A stretch of 8,284 nucleotides of DNA from an uncultured Erysipelotrichaceae bacterium (GTDB lineage Bacteria > Bacillota_I > Bacilli_A > Erysipelotrichales > Erysipelotrichaceae), in contig CALNCD010000074.1 in assembly GCA_937874965.1 (NCBI GenBank), forward strand, positions 1 to 8,284. Direction: 5' to 3'. The first letter of the stretch is position 1. Each line of letters opens with the position of its first letter. The notes under the pieces are model-generated. The model saw nothing but the letters and a program-made list of their open reading frames with translations, did not search any database and had not been told where the DNA came from. The translations under genes and the position numbers were made by a program. Positions 1 to 6,281 of the stretch are shown here, piece by piece.

Positions 1-1394
1 ACCGTTTCCAACGCATCCCCGGAGATTACTTTAACACAGACTTCATTCTGCTTGAAGAAATTAAGCGTATCAGCGACTTCATTCCGGATCGGGTCAAAGA
101 TGACAATGACGGCAATCGGTTTCAAGTCCAGTATTTCATCTTCATTTTTCATTGTCATCCGTGAACGCGCAACCAAAAGGATCCTCGCTCCTTTTTCCTG
201 TTCTTTAATGATATCATCACTTAGAATATAGTCTTTAAGAACAAATGATGGAGCACCCACAATAATTGTGCCGATATCCTTTAAACAGATTGCTCCCCAC
301 TTTCGTTTTGATGAAAACGGAAAACCTTTCACGAAGCCAAAGTGCTTTTCAGTGCCGTAATAATCTTTCAAGGCATAAAACGTTGAGTTATTATCTTTTG
401 AATATGCCAGATAACTTTGCATGATATCTTCAACACGAATAGCCCGATCCATTTCTTCGACTTGAGTAACCCTCATCTTCCCTTGCGTCAAAGTTCCTGT
501 TTTATCAATGCAAAGAACATCAATCTTGGATAAAGTTTCAATGCTGTACATATCTTGAACCAAAGTATCCTTCTTGCCAAGACGGACCACACCAAGACCC
601 ATGGAAAGGCTCGTAAGCAAGATCAAGCCTTTCGGAACCAGATCCAGAAGAGCAGTGGATGTGTTTGCCACTGTTGAGTGAAGTCCTTGCCCCCGCAGAA
701 TCATCGATTCAAAAATAAGCAAAGCACCAATAGGGATGATCAACGCACAGGCAATCTTGGATACTTTATTGAACGTATCCATCAGTTCTGAATGAGTCAC
801 TTTCTGTTTACGTGCCTCCGCAGTGATCTTATAGGCATAATTATCTTTTCCAACACGATTGACACGGCAGTAAGCACCACCGCTTACAACATAACTTGCA
901 GAGAGAAGCTGCTGCGAGGGAAACTTTCGAACCGAATCAGATTCCCCGGTCAGCATTGATTCATCCACTTCGATCTCATCGTCAAGCAAAATACTGTCAG
1001 CCGCAATCTGATTTCCGGTTTCAATATAAATAATATCATCAATCACAATTTCATCATTCGGGATACTGATAATCTGTCCATCGCGGAGAACTCTTGATTT
1101 AAGCGAAATAATCAGATTCAGCGACTCAACTGTCTTCTTCGCTTTCACCTCCTGATAGGAGCGGATACAAATGTTCATTATAATCACATTGACAAAAAAA
1201 AGACTGGTGTATTCCTTTACAGCAAAAAGAAAAATAGCAATCACAAAGTTATAGATATTGAAAAAGTTGAAGGCATGTCCAAAAATAATCTGTCCGGTTG
1301 ACTTAATAATCGGTTTGGGGGAAATATTGACATGACCTTCCTGGATTCGTTGGTTTACCTCATCCTGTGTAAGTCCTTTAATATTTTCTGGCAT
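1..1394 (-). CDS. Cation-transporting P-type ATPase, CtpE-like, N-terminal part (runs off the window start)
   Basis: Membrane pump that couples ATP hydrolysis to cation transport through a phospho-aspartate intermediate. The frame is open from ATG at 1394 to the window edge, giving 464 codons of a protein that in this family is usually nearly 800 residues. Seen in order: a short N-terminal cytoplasmic stretch; an M1/M2 hydrophobic pair at about residues 40-75; the actuator domain with TGES at 149-152; M3 at about 212-232; the M4 motif VPKGLILLTS at about 253-262; and the phosphorylation motif DKTGTLT with the acceptor Asp at 297. A KVISGD motif lies near the truncated end, while the later GDGxND hinge is outside. 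The sequence around M4 and the DKTG motif resembles the CtpE-type group (calcium uptake in mycobacteria); the transported ion here is not established. M4 carries Lys255 where relatives known to me usually have Glu or a neutral residue. AGGAAA six bases upstream supports the start. Confidence 0.9.
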   Translation of the reverse strand, partial: MPENIKGLTQDEVNQRIQEGHVNISPKPIIKSTGQIIFGHAFNFFNIYNFVIAIFLFAVKEYTSLFFVNVIIMNICIRSYQEVKAKKTVESLNLIISLKSRVLRDGQIISIPNDEIVIDDIIYIETGNQIAADSILLDDEIEVDESMLTGESDSVRKFPSQQLLSASYVVSGGAYCRVNRVGKDNYAYKITAEARKQKVTHSELMDTFNKVSKIACALIIPIGALLIFESMILRGQGLHSTVANTSTALLDLVPKGLILLTSLSMGLGVVRLGKKDTLVQDMYSIETLSKIDVLCIDKTGTLTQGKMRVTQVEEMDRAIRVEDIMQSYLAYSKDNNSTFYALKDYYGTEKHFGFVKGFPFSSKRKWGAICLKDIGTIIVGAPSFVLKDYILSDDIIKEQEKGARILLVARSRMTMKNEDEILDLKPIAVIVIFDPIRNEVADTLNFFKQNEVCVKVISGDALET

Positions 1395-1418
1395 AAAGCA
1401 TTTCCTATTCTGGATATC

Positions 1419-1427
1419 ATTATACCA
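1419..1427 (-). promoter_or_regulatory. Extended -10 promoter of the P-type ATPase gene
   Basis: On the minus strand this reads TGG followed by a perfect TATAAT, an extended -10 element. The hexamer lies at 1424-1419, so transcription would start near 1412 and leave a leader of about 18 nt before the ATG at 1394. No good -35 hexamer sits at the usual 17-nt spacing, which is common for extended -10 promoters. The AGGAAA ribosome site falls in the short leader. This suggests the ATPase is transcribed on its own and is not read through from the regulator upstream. Confidence 0.6.
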
Positions 1428-1579
1428 TACTTCATATTTTGTCTGGGTAGATTTTTATTCTATAGAGTTTCTGAACCGAATATGAGAATATCGCATTGTA
1501 TCGAGAAAGAAAGTATCCCACCTCAAGTATGATCGATTCCTGAATTTGAAAAGACCTGATGACAAAGGTTGAATTGCGC

Positions 1580-1966
1580 ATGAAAAAGACTTGGAAATAT
1601 CTAGTGATTTAAAAAATGTCGATGCCAATGGTAACAAAAAGGCTGCTGCCATCAAGCTGAACTGCACGATACGAGCAGTAAATCGGCTGATTCAGCTGCA
1701 TCAGCCAGAAGATAAATCGGATTTTCAGCATAGAAACAGAGTACTTGGTGATTGAAGTATTCGATGGCCATTATACAGCAGGCAACGAGAAGATTTATGC
1801 TTTGGAGAAAATCGAGAACAATGAGCTTCATTCTTGAAACTTCAAAGGTCAACCAGCCGTGACCAAAAAGGCAATCCAGTCCATCCTGCATCCGTGGGAA
1901 GCCACGTCATTCCAAGCGTTCTAAACCAAACAAAAACACCGCGAAGATTTCGGTGTTCATGTCTAG
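1580..1966 (+). pseudogene. Decayed IS1202-like (ISNCY family) transposase, internally deleted
   Basis: Remnant of an insertion-sequence transposase, about 129 codons where the family has roughly 450. An ATG at 1580 opens a frame that stops at 1610. The frame then shifts and continues to about 1738 with the N-terminal helix-turn-helix typical of the group (GNKKAAAIKLNCTIRAVNRL), ending in a degraded HGNRG-like motif (HRNR). The sequence then jumps directly to the family's C-terminal region in the original frame: EYLVIEVFDG, KIYALEKI, then ILHPWEATSFQAF and KQKHREDF, closing at 1964-1966. Two in-frame stops, at 1835 and 1922, interrupt that part. The whole central catalytic domain is therefore missing, with one frameshift and three premature stops in total, so it cannot be active. 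The family assignment rests on recalled motifs of IS1202-type transposases. The small open frames on the opposite strand here are shadows. Confidence 0.8.
1926..1957 (-). terminator. Probable intrinsic terminator for the araC-type gene, inside the transposase relic
   Basis: On the minus strand a 7-bp stem AACACCG/CGGTGTT (1957-1951 with 1941-1935) has a 9-nt loop and runs directly into a T-rich tract (TTTTTGTTTGGT). It lies about 105 nt beyond the stop of the AraC-family gene, which has no nearer terminator. The T-tract is the complement of the Lys/Gln codons at the 3' end of the dead transposase, so IS-derived sequence may now serve as the regulator's terminator. The stem is short, so the call is moderate. 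Confidence 0.5.
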
Positions 1967-2062
1967 CTTTCTTTGAGATGTTTTCATTTTTGGTTGATAG
2001 GCTTACATCAGGAGATTAGCCGCAAGGCATGGCAGAAATTGACAAAACGCACTGACAAAGCA

Positions 2063-3202
2063 TCAAAGACGTAGAATTAGCTCACTTAAGTCAATATCAT
2101 CATTCGTCTGATAAGCACACCTGTACTGATGCGGTGTTTGCTTGACCAGTTCTTTGAACCGTTGGATAAAATGAGATTGATGCGTGAATGCTAGAAGACT
2201 TGATATTTCCAAAGATGTCTTATGGGTGTACGCCAACAGCAGTTTTGCCTCATTGATTTTTGCATGGATAATGTATTCGCCAACAGTGATCTGCATGTGC
2301 TTCTTAAATAAACGAGAAACATAGCTCGTTGAATAATTCATGAATTTAGCAATATCCGTCAGCGACACCGGCTCATAAAGATGTGAGTCAATATACTGCT
2401 TAATCTGATTGATGGACATAGGCATTGTTTCTAAATGATTTTTATGAATTAACTCTGTAAACCGCAAGATGATGGATTCAACAAAAACCATGGCATCCAC
2501 AGCTGTATGCTGCTGCATTGCCAGTCTTATCAGGCTGTCTGATAGGAGAAATGATTTTGCCGGAAGTACACCTTCATCAATAGCCACCCGAGTCAATATA
2601 GCAATCAGACAGATACTTTTAATGGTTACATCAACCGTCTTGTCAGCAAATATCATCTCGCTGTTCCGCTGTTTAAACTCCATGAACAACGACTTTATAT
2701 TCGCAATCTTTCCTTTCCGGATATTATCAATCAGCAACGTTTCAATCACAAAACTCTGCTCATGGTTCTCAATTCTTTTTCGAAAGAAGAATTCCAGATT
2801 CTGCTGGCTTAAGCTCATATTGCGTATCATATCACGTTCCAGGAACTGAATTCTGCTTAAATCGAGTTTTGCTTCATTGATAAGGACATACATCAGCTGG
2901 ACATATCCGATCATTGTTTGGCAACCATTCAATTCTTCATCCATGGAATTCTCCTGAATGATCAACCCTAAGTAGACGCCGCTTGTTTTATCCTTAAAAA
3001 GAGAGATATAATCATGATTACTAAAACAGATCATCGCATCAAAAATCGATTCATCAAAAAATTCAGGTAATCTCTCAATTGCCCGGCACGTCATTTTGCT
3101 TGGATGCAATTCGCTTAACCAGTCCCCATTTGAGCCTAGCGCAAAAAAGAACATCGAAGATGAGTCGGATAGCATGTGCTGAATCGCAAGGTAATCTTTC
3201 AT
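2063..3202 (-). CDS. AraC-family transcriptional regulator
   Basis: DNA-binding regulator of 379 residues that probably controls the adjacent beta-glycoside PTS operon; the target is inferred from position. The C-terminal AraC/XylS domain spans about 263-363 and has two helix-turn-helix units. The first covers about 280-301 (SLTDIAKFMNYSTSYVSRLF). The second covers about 330-352, ends in FTHQSHFIQRFKE, and is followed by the usual TPHQYR. The long N-terminal part shows no clear cupin sugar-binding fold. Residues about 150-250 are helical and carry TRVAIDEGVLPAKSFLLSD at 204-222, a pattern I know from the middle domain of other Firmicute AraC-type regulators near sugar or surface-protein genes. 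GAGGAGGG lies a few bases upstream of the ATG and fixes the start. The gene follows the operon terminator and shares its orientation. The ligand cannot be read from sequence. Confidence 0.9.
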   Translation of the reverse strand: MKDYLAIQHMLSDSSSMFFFALGSNGDWLSELHPSKMTCRAIERLPEFFDESIFDAMICFSNHDYISLFKDKTSGVYLGLIIQENSMDEELNGCQTMIGYVQLMYVLINEAKLDLSRIQFLERDMIRNMSLSQQNLEFFFRKRIENHEQSFVIETLLIDNIRKGKIANIKSLFMEFKQRNSEMIFADKTVDVTIKSICLIAILTRVAIDEGVLPAKSFLLSDSLIRLAMQQHTAVDAMVFVESIILRFTELIHKNHLETMPMSINQIKQYIDSHLYEPVSLTDIAKFMNYSTSYVSRLFKKHMQITVGEYIIHAKINEAKLLLAYTHKTSLEISSLLAFTHQSHFIQRFKELVKQTPHQYRCAYQTNDDIDLSELILRL

Positions 3203-3220
3203 AAGCCCTCCTCACTGTCA

Positions 3221-3250
3221 ATCATAGCATATAAAAAACAAACAGGACAA
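3221..3250 (-). promoter_or_regulatory. Likely promoter of the araC-type gene, overlapping the operon terminator
   Basis: On the minus strand an extended -10 (TGC then TATGAT, 3229-3221) lies 18 nt after a TTGTCC -35-like hexamer (3250-3245). The -35 is part of the 3' arm of the terminator hairpin, and the T-tract fills the spacer. The predicted start is about 3214, leaving a very short leader that holds the GAGGAGGG ribosome site. It would allow expression of the regulator independently of the sugar operon. The -35 match is partial. Confidence 0.45.
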
Positions 3251-3272
3251 AGACACCTCTATCTTTGCCCTG
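3231..3272 (-). terminator. Intrinsic terminator of the beta-glycoside operon
   Basis: Beginning six bases after the stop of the second GH1 gene, the minus strand forms an 11-bp stem. The arms are CAGGGCAAAGA (3272-3262) and TCTTTGTCCTG (3253-3243), with one G-T wobble and an 8-nt loop, followed at once by TTTGTTTTTTAT. This is a textbook rho-independent terminator and marks the end of the ROK-GH1-EIIC-GH1 transcript before the regulator gene. Confidence 0.9.
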
Positions 3273-3277
3273 CATCA

Positions 3278-4717
3278 TTAAAGGTCTCTCCCGTTCGTTT
3301 TAATAACGTTTTGGTACCAATAATAACTGTCTTTCTTGAACCGTTTCAGACTGTTAAGGCGATGATCGTCTCGGTCAACATAGACAAACCCATATCTTTT
3401 CTTGTAACCATTCAACCAACTCAGAAGATCGGTGAAACTCCACGTACAGTAACCCAGAACCTTGACTCCGTCGGTTATGGCTTCCTGAACTGCATGAATA
3501 TGCTGCCTTAGATAATCAATGCGGTAGACATCATGAATGCTTCCATCGTCTTCCAGAACATCAAATTCGCCCAATCCATTTTCAGTAATCAATAGCGGAA
3601 GATCATAGCGGCTGTCAATACGACGCAAGCCAATATGGAGGCCTTCCGGATCAATCGTCCAATCCCAATTGGTCTTTTCAAGAAAGTCATTGGGTATCGT
3701 TTTGAAAATACCTGGAATACCCATTCCACCGGCGGTACCTTTCTTGCCGTTGAAATTAGCGGGTTTCCGTTCGATCTTTTCTTCAAGCCCCATCGTTGAA
3801 ACCGTTGTCGACTGATAGTAGTTAACCCCCATGAAATCTGCAATCCCCTGTTTTAGAAGCAGCTCATCGCCTGCTTCCATTCCAATATCCAGGCCGAATT
3901 TCGCAAGTTGCTTAATAACTGTTTTCGGATAAGTCCCCCTTGCATAGACATCCATCCAGAAATCTGCTGTCAATGCACTGAAATCCTCGTTTGCGATAAC
4001 CGACAAGGGATTGCTGTCTGCAGCATAGGATGGTGAATACGCAAAACTCGGTCCGATCTTGCCTGGATATCCTTTTGCCTTGAATGCTTTGATGACAGAT
4101 GCATTTGCTAGATTGACAATATGGTTGACCCGCAGTCCAAGCGCTGGATTTTTTTCACCAGGAGGGTGCAAGGCGCTTAAATAGCCATTCATAACAAAAA
4201 CATTCTGTTCATTCACTGAAACCCAGTACTTAACCTTGCTGGAATAGGCTTCAAACAATATCATTGCATAGTTCGTGAAATCATCAATAATCTGCCGGGA
4301 CTCCCACCCGCGATATTCATCATACAACGCCTGAGGAAGATCCCAATGATAAATCGTGATGATAGGTTCGATGTCATTCGCAATCAATTCATCAATCAGC
4401 TGATGATAAAAACGTAGACCTGCTTGGTTCACATCACCTTTTCCATCAGGAAGTATCCGGGTCCAAGCGATTGAGAACCGATAAGCCTTCAATCCCATTT
4501 GTGCCATCAGCGCAACATCTTCTTTAAACCGATGATAATGATCTACCGCAATATCACCATTGGTTCCTTCAAATGTCTTACCCTCAAGCTTCGTATAGGC
4601 ATCCCATACTGAAACACCTTTCCCATCTTCATCAGATGCCCCCTCAACCTGATAAGCAGCTGAAGCGGATCCCCAGAGAAAATCTTCCGGGAAATCGTCT
4701 AGTTTTCGATAATTCAT
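3278..4717 (-). CDS. GH1 6-phospho-beta-glycosidase, LacG-like phosphate loop
   Basis: Cytoplasmic enzyme of 479 residues that hydrolyses 6-phospho-beta-glycosides delivered by the PTS. It shows the GH1 N-terminal signature (FLWGSASAAYQVEGA, Gln23), His124 in YHWDLP, the acid/base Glu170 in SVNEQN, the nucleophile Glu379 in LLITENGLG, and Trp426. The phospho-sugar pocket is clear: Ser433, Lys440 and Tyr442 in SWLNGYKKRYG match the phosphate-binding Ser428, Lys435 and Tyr437 of lactococcal LacG. Plain beta-glucosidases have Glu at the Ser position. Trp434 matches Trp429 of LacG, linked to recognition of the galacto C4 hydroxyl, so 6-phospho-beta-galactosidase or dual activity is possible. A GGAGGG ribosome site precedes the ATG. 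It is the last gene of the operon, after a 191-nt gap that suggests expression separate from the genes upstream. The family is certain; the preferred sugar is not. Confidence 0.95.
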   Translation of the reverse strand: MNYRKLDDFPEDFLWGSASAAYQVEGASDEDGKGVSVWDAYTKLEGKTFEGTNGDIAVDHYHRFKEDVALMAQMGLKAYRFSIAWTRILPDGKGDVNQAGLRFYHQLIDELIANDIEPIITIYHWDLPQALYDEYRGWESRQIIDDFTNYAMILFEAYSSKVKYWVSVNEQNVFVMNGYLSALHPPGEKNPALGLRVNHIVNLANASVIKAFKAKGYPGKIGPSFAYSPSYAADSNPLSVIANEDFSALTADFWMDVYARGTYPKTVIKQLAKFGLDIGMEAGDELLLKQGIADFMGVNYYQSTTVSTMGLEEKIERKPANFNGKKGTAGGMGIPGIFKTIPNDFLEKTNWDWTIDPEGLHIGLRRIDSRYDLPLLITENGLGEFDVLEDDGSIHDVYRIDYLRQHIHAVQEAITDGVKVLGYCTWSFTDLLSWLNGYKKRYGFVYVDRDDHRLNSLKRFKKDSYYWYQNVIKTNGRDL

Positions 4718-4908
4718 AGTCCCTCCTTCAAGGCAGATACGGATAACAATCTTTTATTTTCAGAAACAAGCCAAGCGGATCAATGCATTTCCTTGAACCA
4801 ACTCGAGCTGCCCGAAGAACGAAGACAGACTTCATTCATCGAAGCAAACTCAGGTTCACGTATGCCTCTATCGCAATTGAACCAGCTTCCCTTCATGCAA
4901 AGGCTAAC
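4718..4908 (-). promoter_or_regulatory. Structured intercistronic gap between EIIC and the second GH1 gene
   Basis: A 191-nt spacer inside an otherwise tightly packed operon. On the minus strand it contains the 3' arm of the 14-bp hairpin over the EIIC stop. A second stem follows: GAATGAAG/CTTCGTTC at 4837-4817, 8 bp with one wobble and a 5-nt loop. GGTTCA/TGAACC pairs across 4883-4853, and TTGAACCA (plus sense) occurs at both 4793-4800 and 4877-4884. It ends in the GGAGGG ribosome site of the next gene. I find no convincing promoter, cre site or T-tract terminator. An mRNA-processing or differential-stability role is inferred. Confidence 0.35.
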
Positions 4909-4927
4909 CTATTGGTTAGCCTTTGCA
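4896..4927 (-). repeat. Perfect 14-bp inverted repeat across the EIIC stop codon
   Basis: TGCAAAGGCTAACC and its exact reverse complement are separated by only four bases, so the transcript would form a very stable hairpin. The EIIC stop codon (4911-4909) lies in the loop and the base of the arm. No T-tract follows on either strand, so it is not a standard intrinsic terminator. Its place at the end of the permease gene, before the next cistron, fits a 3'-end stabilising or processing hairpin that sets different levels of EIIC and the GH1 enzyme. Confidence 0.7.
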
Positions 4928-6270
4928 GCGTCACACTCAATTTTGTATTCTTTATTATCTGCAATTCTAAAGAATGGATACCAAACAGCGACGCTTACTG
5001 CCAAAGCAACTAAAGCGATTAAAACAAATTGAACACCGCCGGTTACAAATGCTTTCAATACAGCATTGGTTGTCCATGGCAATCCTTGGGCAATAATCGG
5101 ATTATAGGTAATCGTAATCAGTTTACTCATCAAATACCCGCTAAGTCCCATCAGCAAAGGCGAAAGCAGCATCGGGAAGAAGAAGTACGGGTTCATGATA
5201 ATCGGCATTCCGAAAATTAACGGTTCATTGATATTAAAGAGGCTAGGAACAGCACTGAGCCTGAACATCTGCTTGTAACGTGCTGACTTTGCTCCAATCA
5301 TTGCGATGATCAATCCCAATGTACCGCCCTGTCCGCCGAATCCTGTCCCGCAAGCAAGTCCGATAATCACGATATTCAAGTATGGAATCGGCGCACCTTG
5401 CATTGCAGCCACAATATTTGCATATGTCACAGTAACGAGCATTGGCGTCAATATACTGTAGATGACCTGCGGATGAATGCCGAAATACCAGATGACATTA
5501 GCAAGTGTCAGAGCAAAGATCAAGAACGCAGGCTGTGATACCAGGCCGAGCAATGGTGTCTGAATCATTACCGTAATGAAATTGAAAATATTACCGTAAT
5601 TTGAAAGGAACGGGGCAAAAGCAAAGGCAAGACGAATCAGGAAAAAGACCGCGAAAATCAACCCTGCAAGGATAGATGGACGTAATGATTCCGATACATT
5701 CAAGGGTACCGATTCCGGCATTTTGATAACGATATTCTTATCATTGAAGAACTTATAGAGACGGGCCGTCAGATATCCAACCAAGATCGCAACAATTATT
5801 CCTTCTCCGCCTGTGTATGTTTGTGAGATAGCATTCAGTGCGGTCTGACCGGTTACAGTCACCTGCTGAGGAAAATCACTTCCCAAGACTCCCTGAAAGC
5901 TGTACAGGACATAGGAGAGCGGCATCAATAGAATGAAACCCGCAATCGCCAGCAATCCGGCAATCTGAGGATTATAGGACGATGTCCTTTTCGTGTAGGC
6001 ATACGCAAAATTAAAGACAACATAGATTGAGATAACATACAGTGCAGCTCCTTGAACTGCAGCAAAGTGAGGTGTCAGCCCAATAGTTCCAAGCCACTTT
6101 ATCCAAGATTCAACCGGAAAGTTTCCGATGATAAGCAAGATTGCAGCTCCAAGCGTAATCGGCGTTGTTTTCACAAATGCATCTGTCATTGCCATAAAGA
6201 ACGGACTGCCTGACATGAAGTTGGCAACCGGCCCCAGAAATTTATCCAGGAATTTTTCGAGTGTTTTCAT
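4909..6270 (-). CDS. PTS system EIIC permease, cellobiose/lactose (Lac) family
   Basis: Integral membrane component of a sugar phosphotransferase system that carries a beta-glycoside while it is phosphorylated. It has 453 residues, a normal length for a stand-alone CelB-type EIIC, with many hydrophobic segments throughout. Diagnostic features are MPESVPLNVSESLRP (about 184-198), WYFGIHPQ with His266, GFGGQGGTLGLIIAM (310-324), the conserved NINEPLIFGMPI (346-357) and the C-terminal PWTTNAV plus WYPFFR. The chosen ATG at 6270 follows AAAAGGAGAA, which begins right after the stop of the upstream GH1 gene. A start at 6318 would add 16 hydrophilic residues inside that gene and lacks such a site. 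No EIIA or EIIB domain is fused or encoded in the window; they must lie elsewhere, perhaps upstream of the ROK gene. Flanking by two GH1 phospho-glycosidases supports a cellobiose-, aryl-beta-glucoside- or lactose-like substrate. Confidence 0.94.
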   Translation of the reverse strand: MKTLEKFLDKFLGPVANFMSGSPFFMAMTDAFVKTTPITLGAAILLIIGNFPVESWIKWLGTIGLTPHFAAVQGAALYVISIYVVFNFAYAYTKRTSSYNPQIAGLLAIAGFILLMPLSYVLYSFQGVLGSDFPQQVTVTGQTALNAISQTYTGGEGIIVAILVGYLTARLYKFFNDKNIVIKMPESVPLNVSESLRPSILAGLIFAVFFLIRLAFAFAPFLSNYGNIFNFITVMIQTPLLGLVSQPAFLIFALTLANVIWYFGIHPQVIYSILTPMLVTVTYANIVAAMQGAPIPYLNIVIIGLACGTGFGGQGGTLGLIIAMIGAKSARYKQMFRLSAVPSLFNINEPLIFGMPIIMNPYFFFPMLLSPLLMGLSGYLMSKLITITYNPIIAQGLPWTTNAVLKAFVTGGVQFVLIALVALAVSVAVWYPFFRIADNKEYKIECDAAKANQ

Positions 6271-6281
6271 TTTTTCTCCTT

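Noticed and set aside
1332..1532. A 66-codon plus-strand frame over the ATPase start and promoter.
   Set aside because: It is a shadow of the ATPase N-terminus and of AT-rich promoter DNA, with no family resemblance.
1455..1891. Two minus-strand open frames (70 and 79 codons) in the regulator-ATPase gap.
   Set aside because: They are largely antisense to the transposase relic, overlap each other, and show no domain or ribosome site. The relic explains the open frames.
1967..2062. A short plus-strand open stretch ending in a Lys-rich tail before the AraC gene's end.
   Set aside because: It has no start codon with a ribosome site and no recognisable family; it is probably flanking or IS-end sequence.
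4735..4760. Minus-strand GATTGTTATCCGTATCTGCC resembles part of a BglG/LicT antiterminator RAT site (GGATTGTTAC...GCAGGC).
   Set aside because: The 3' half of the RAT consensus is missing, no overlapping terminator hairpin is present, and no BglG-type gene lies in the window.
4780..4896. A 38-codon open frame (minus strand, ATG at 4896) filling much of the EIIC-GH1 gap.
   Set aside because: Its ATG sits at the edge of the strong hairpin, with no ribosome site before it and no recognisable domain. The open frame is short enough to arise by chance.
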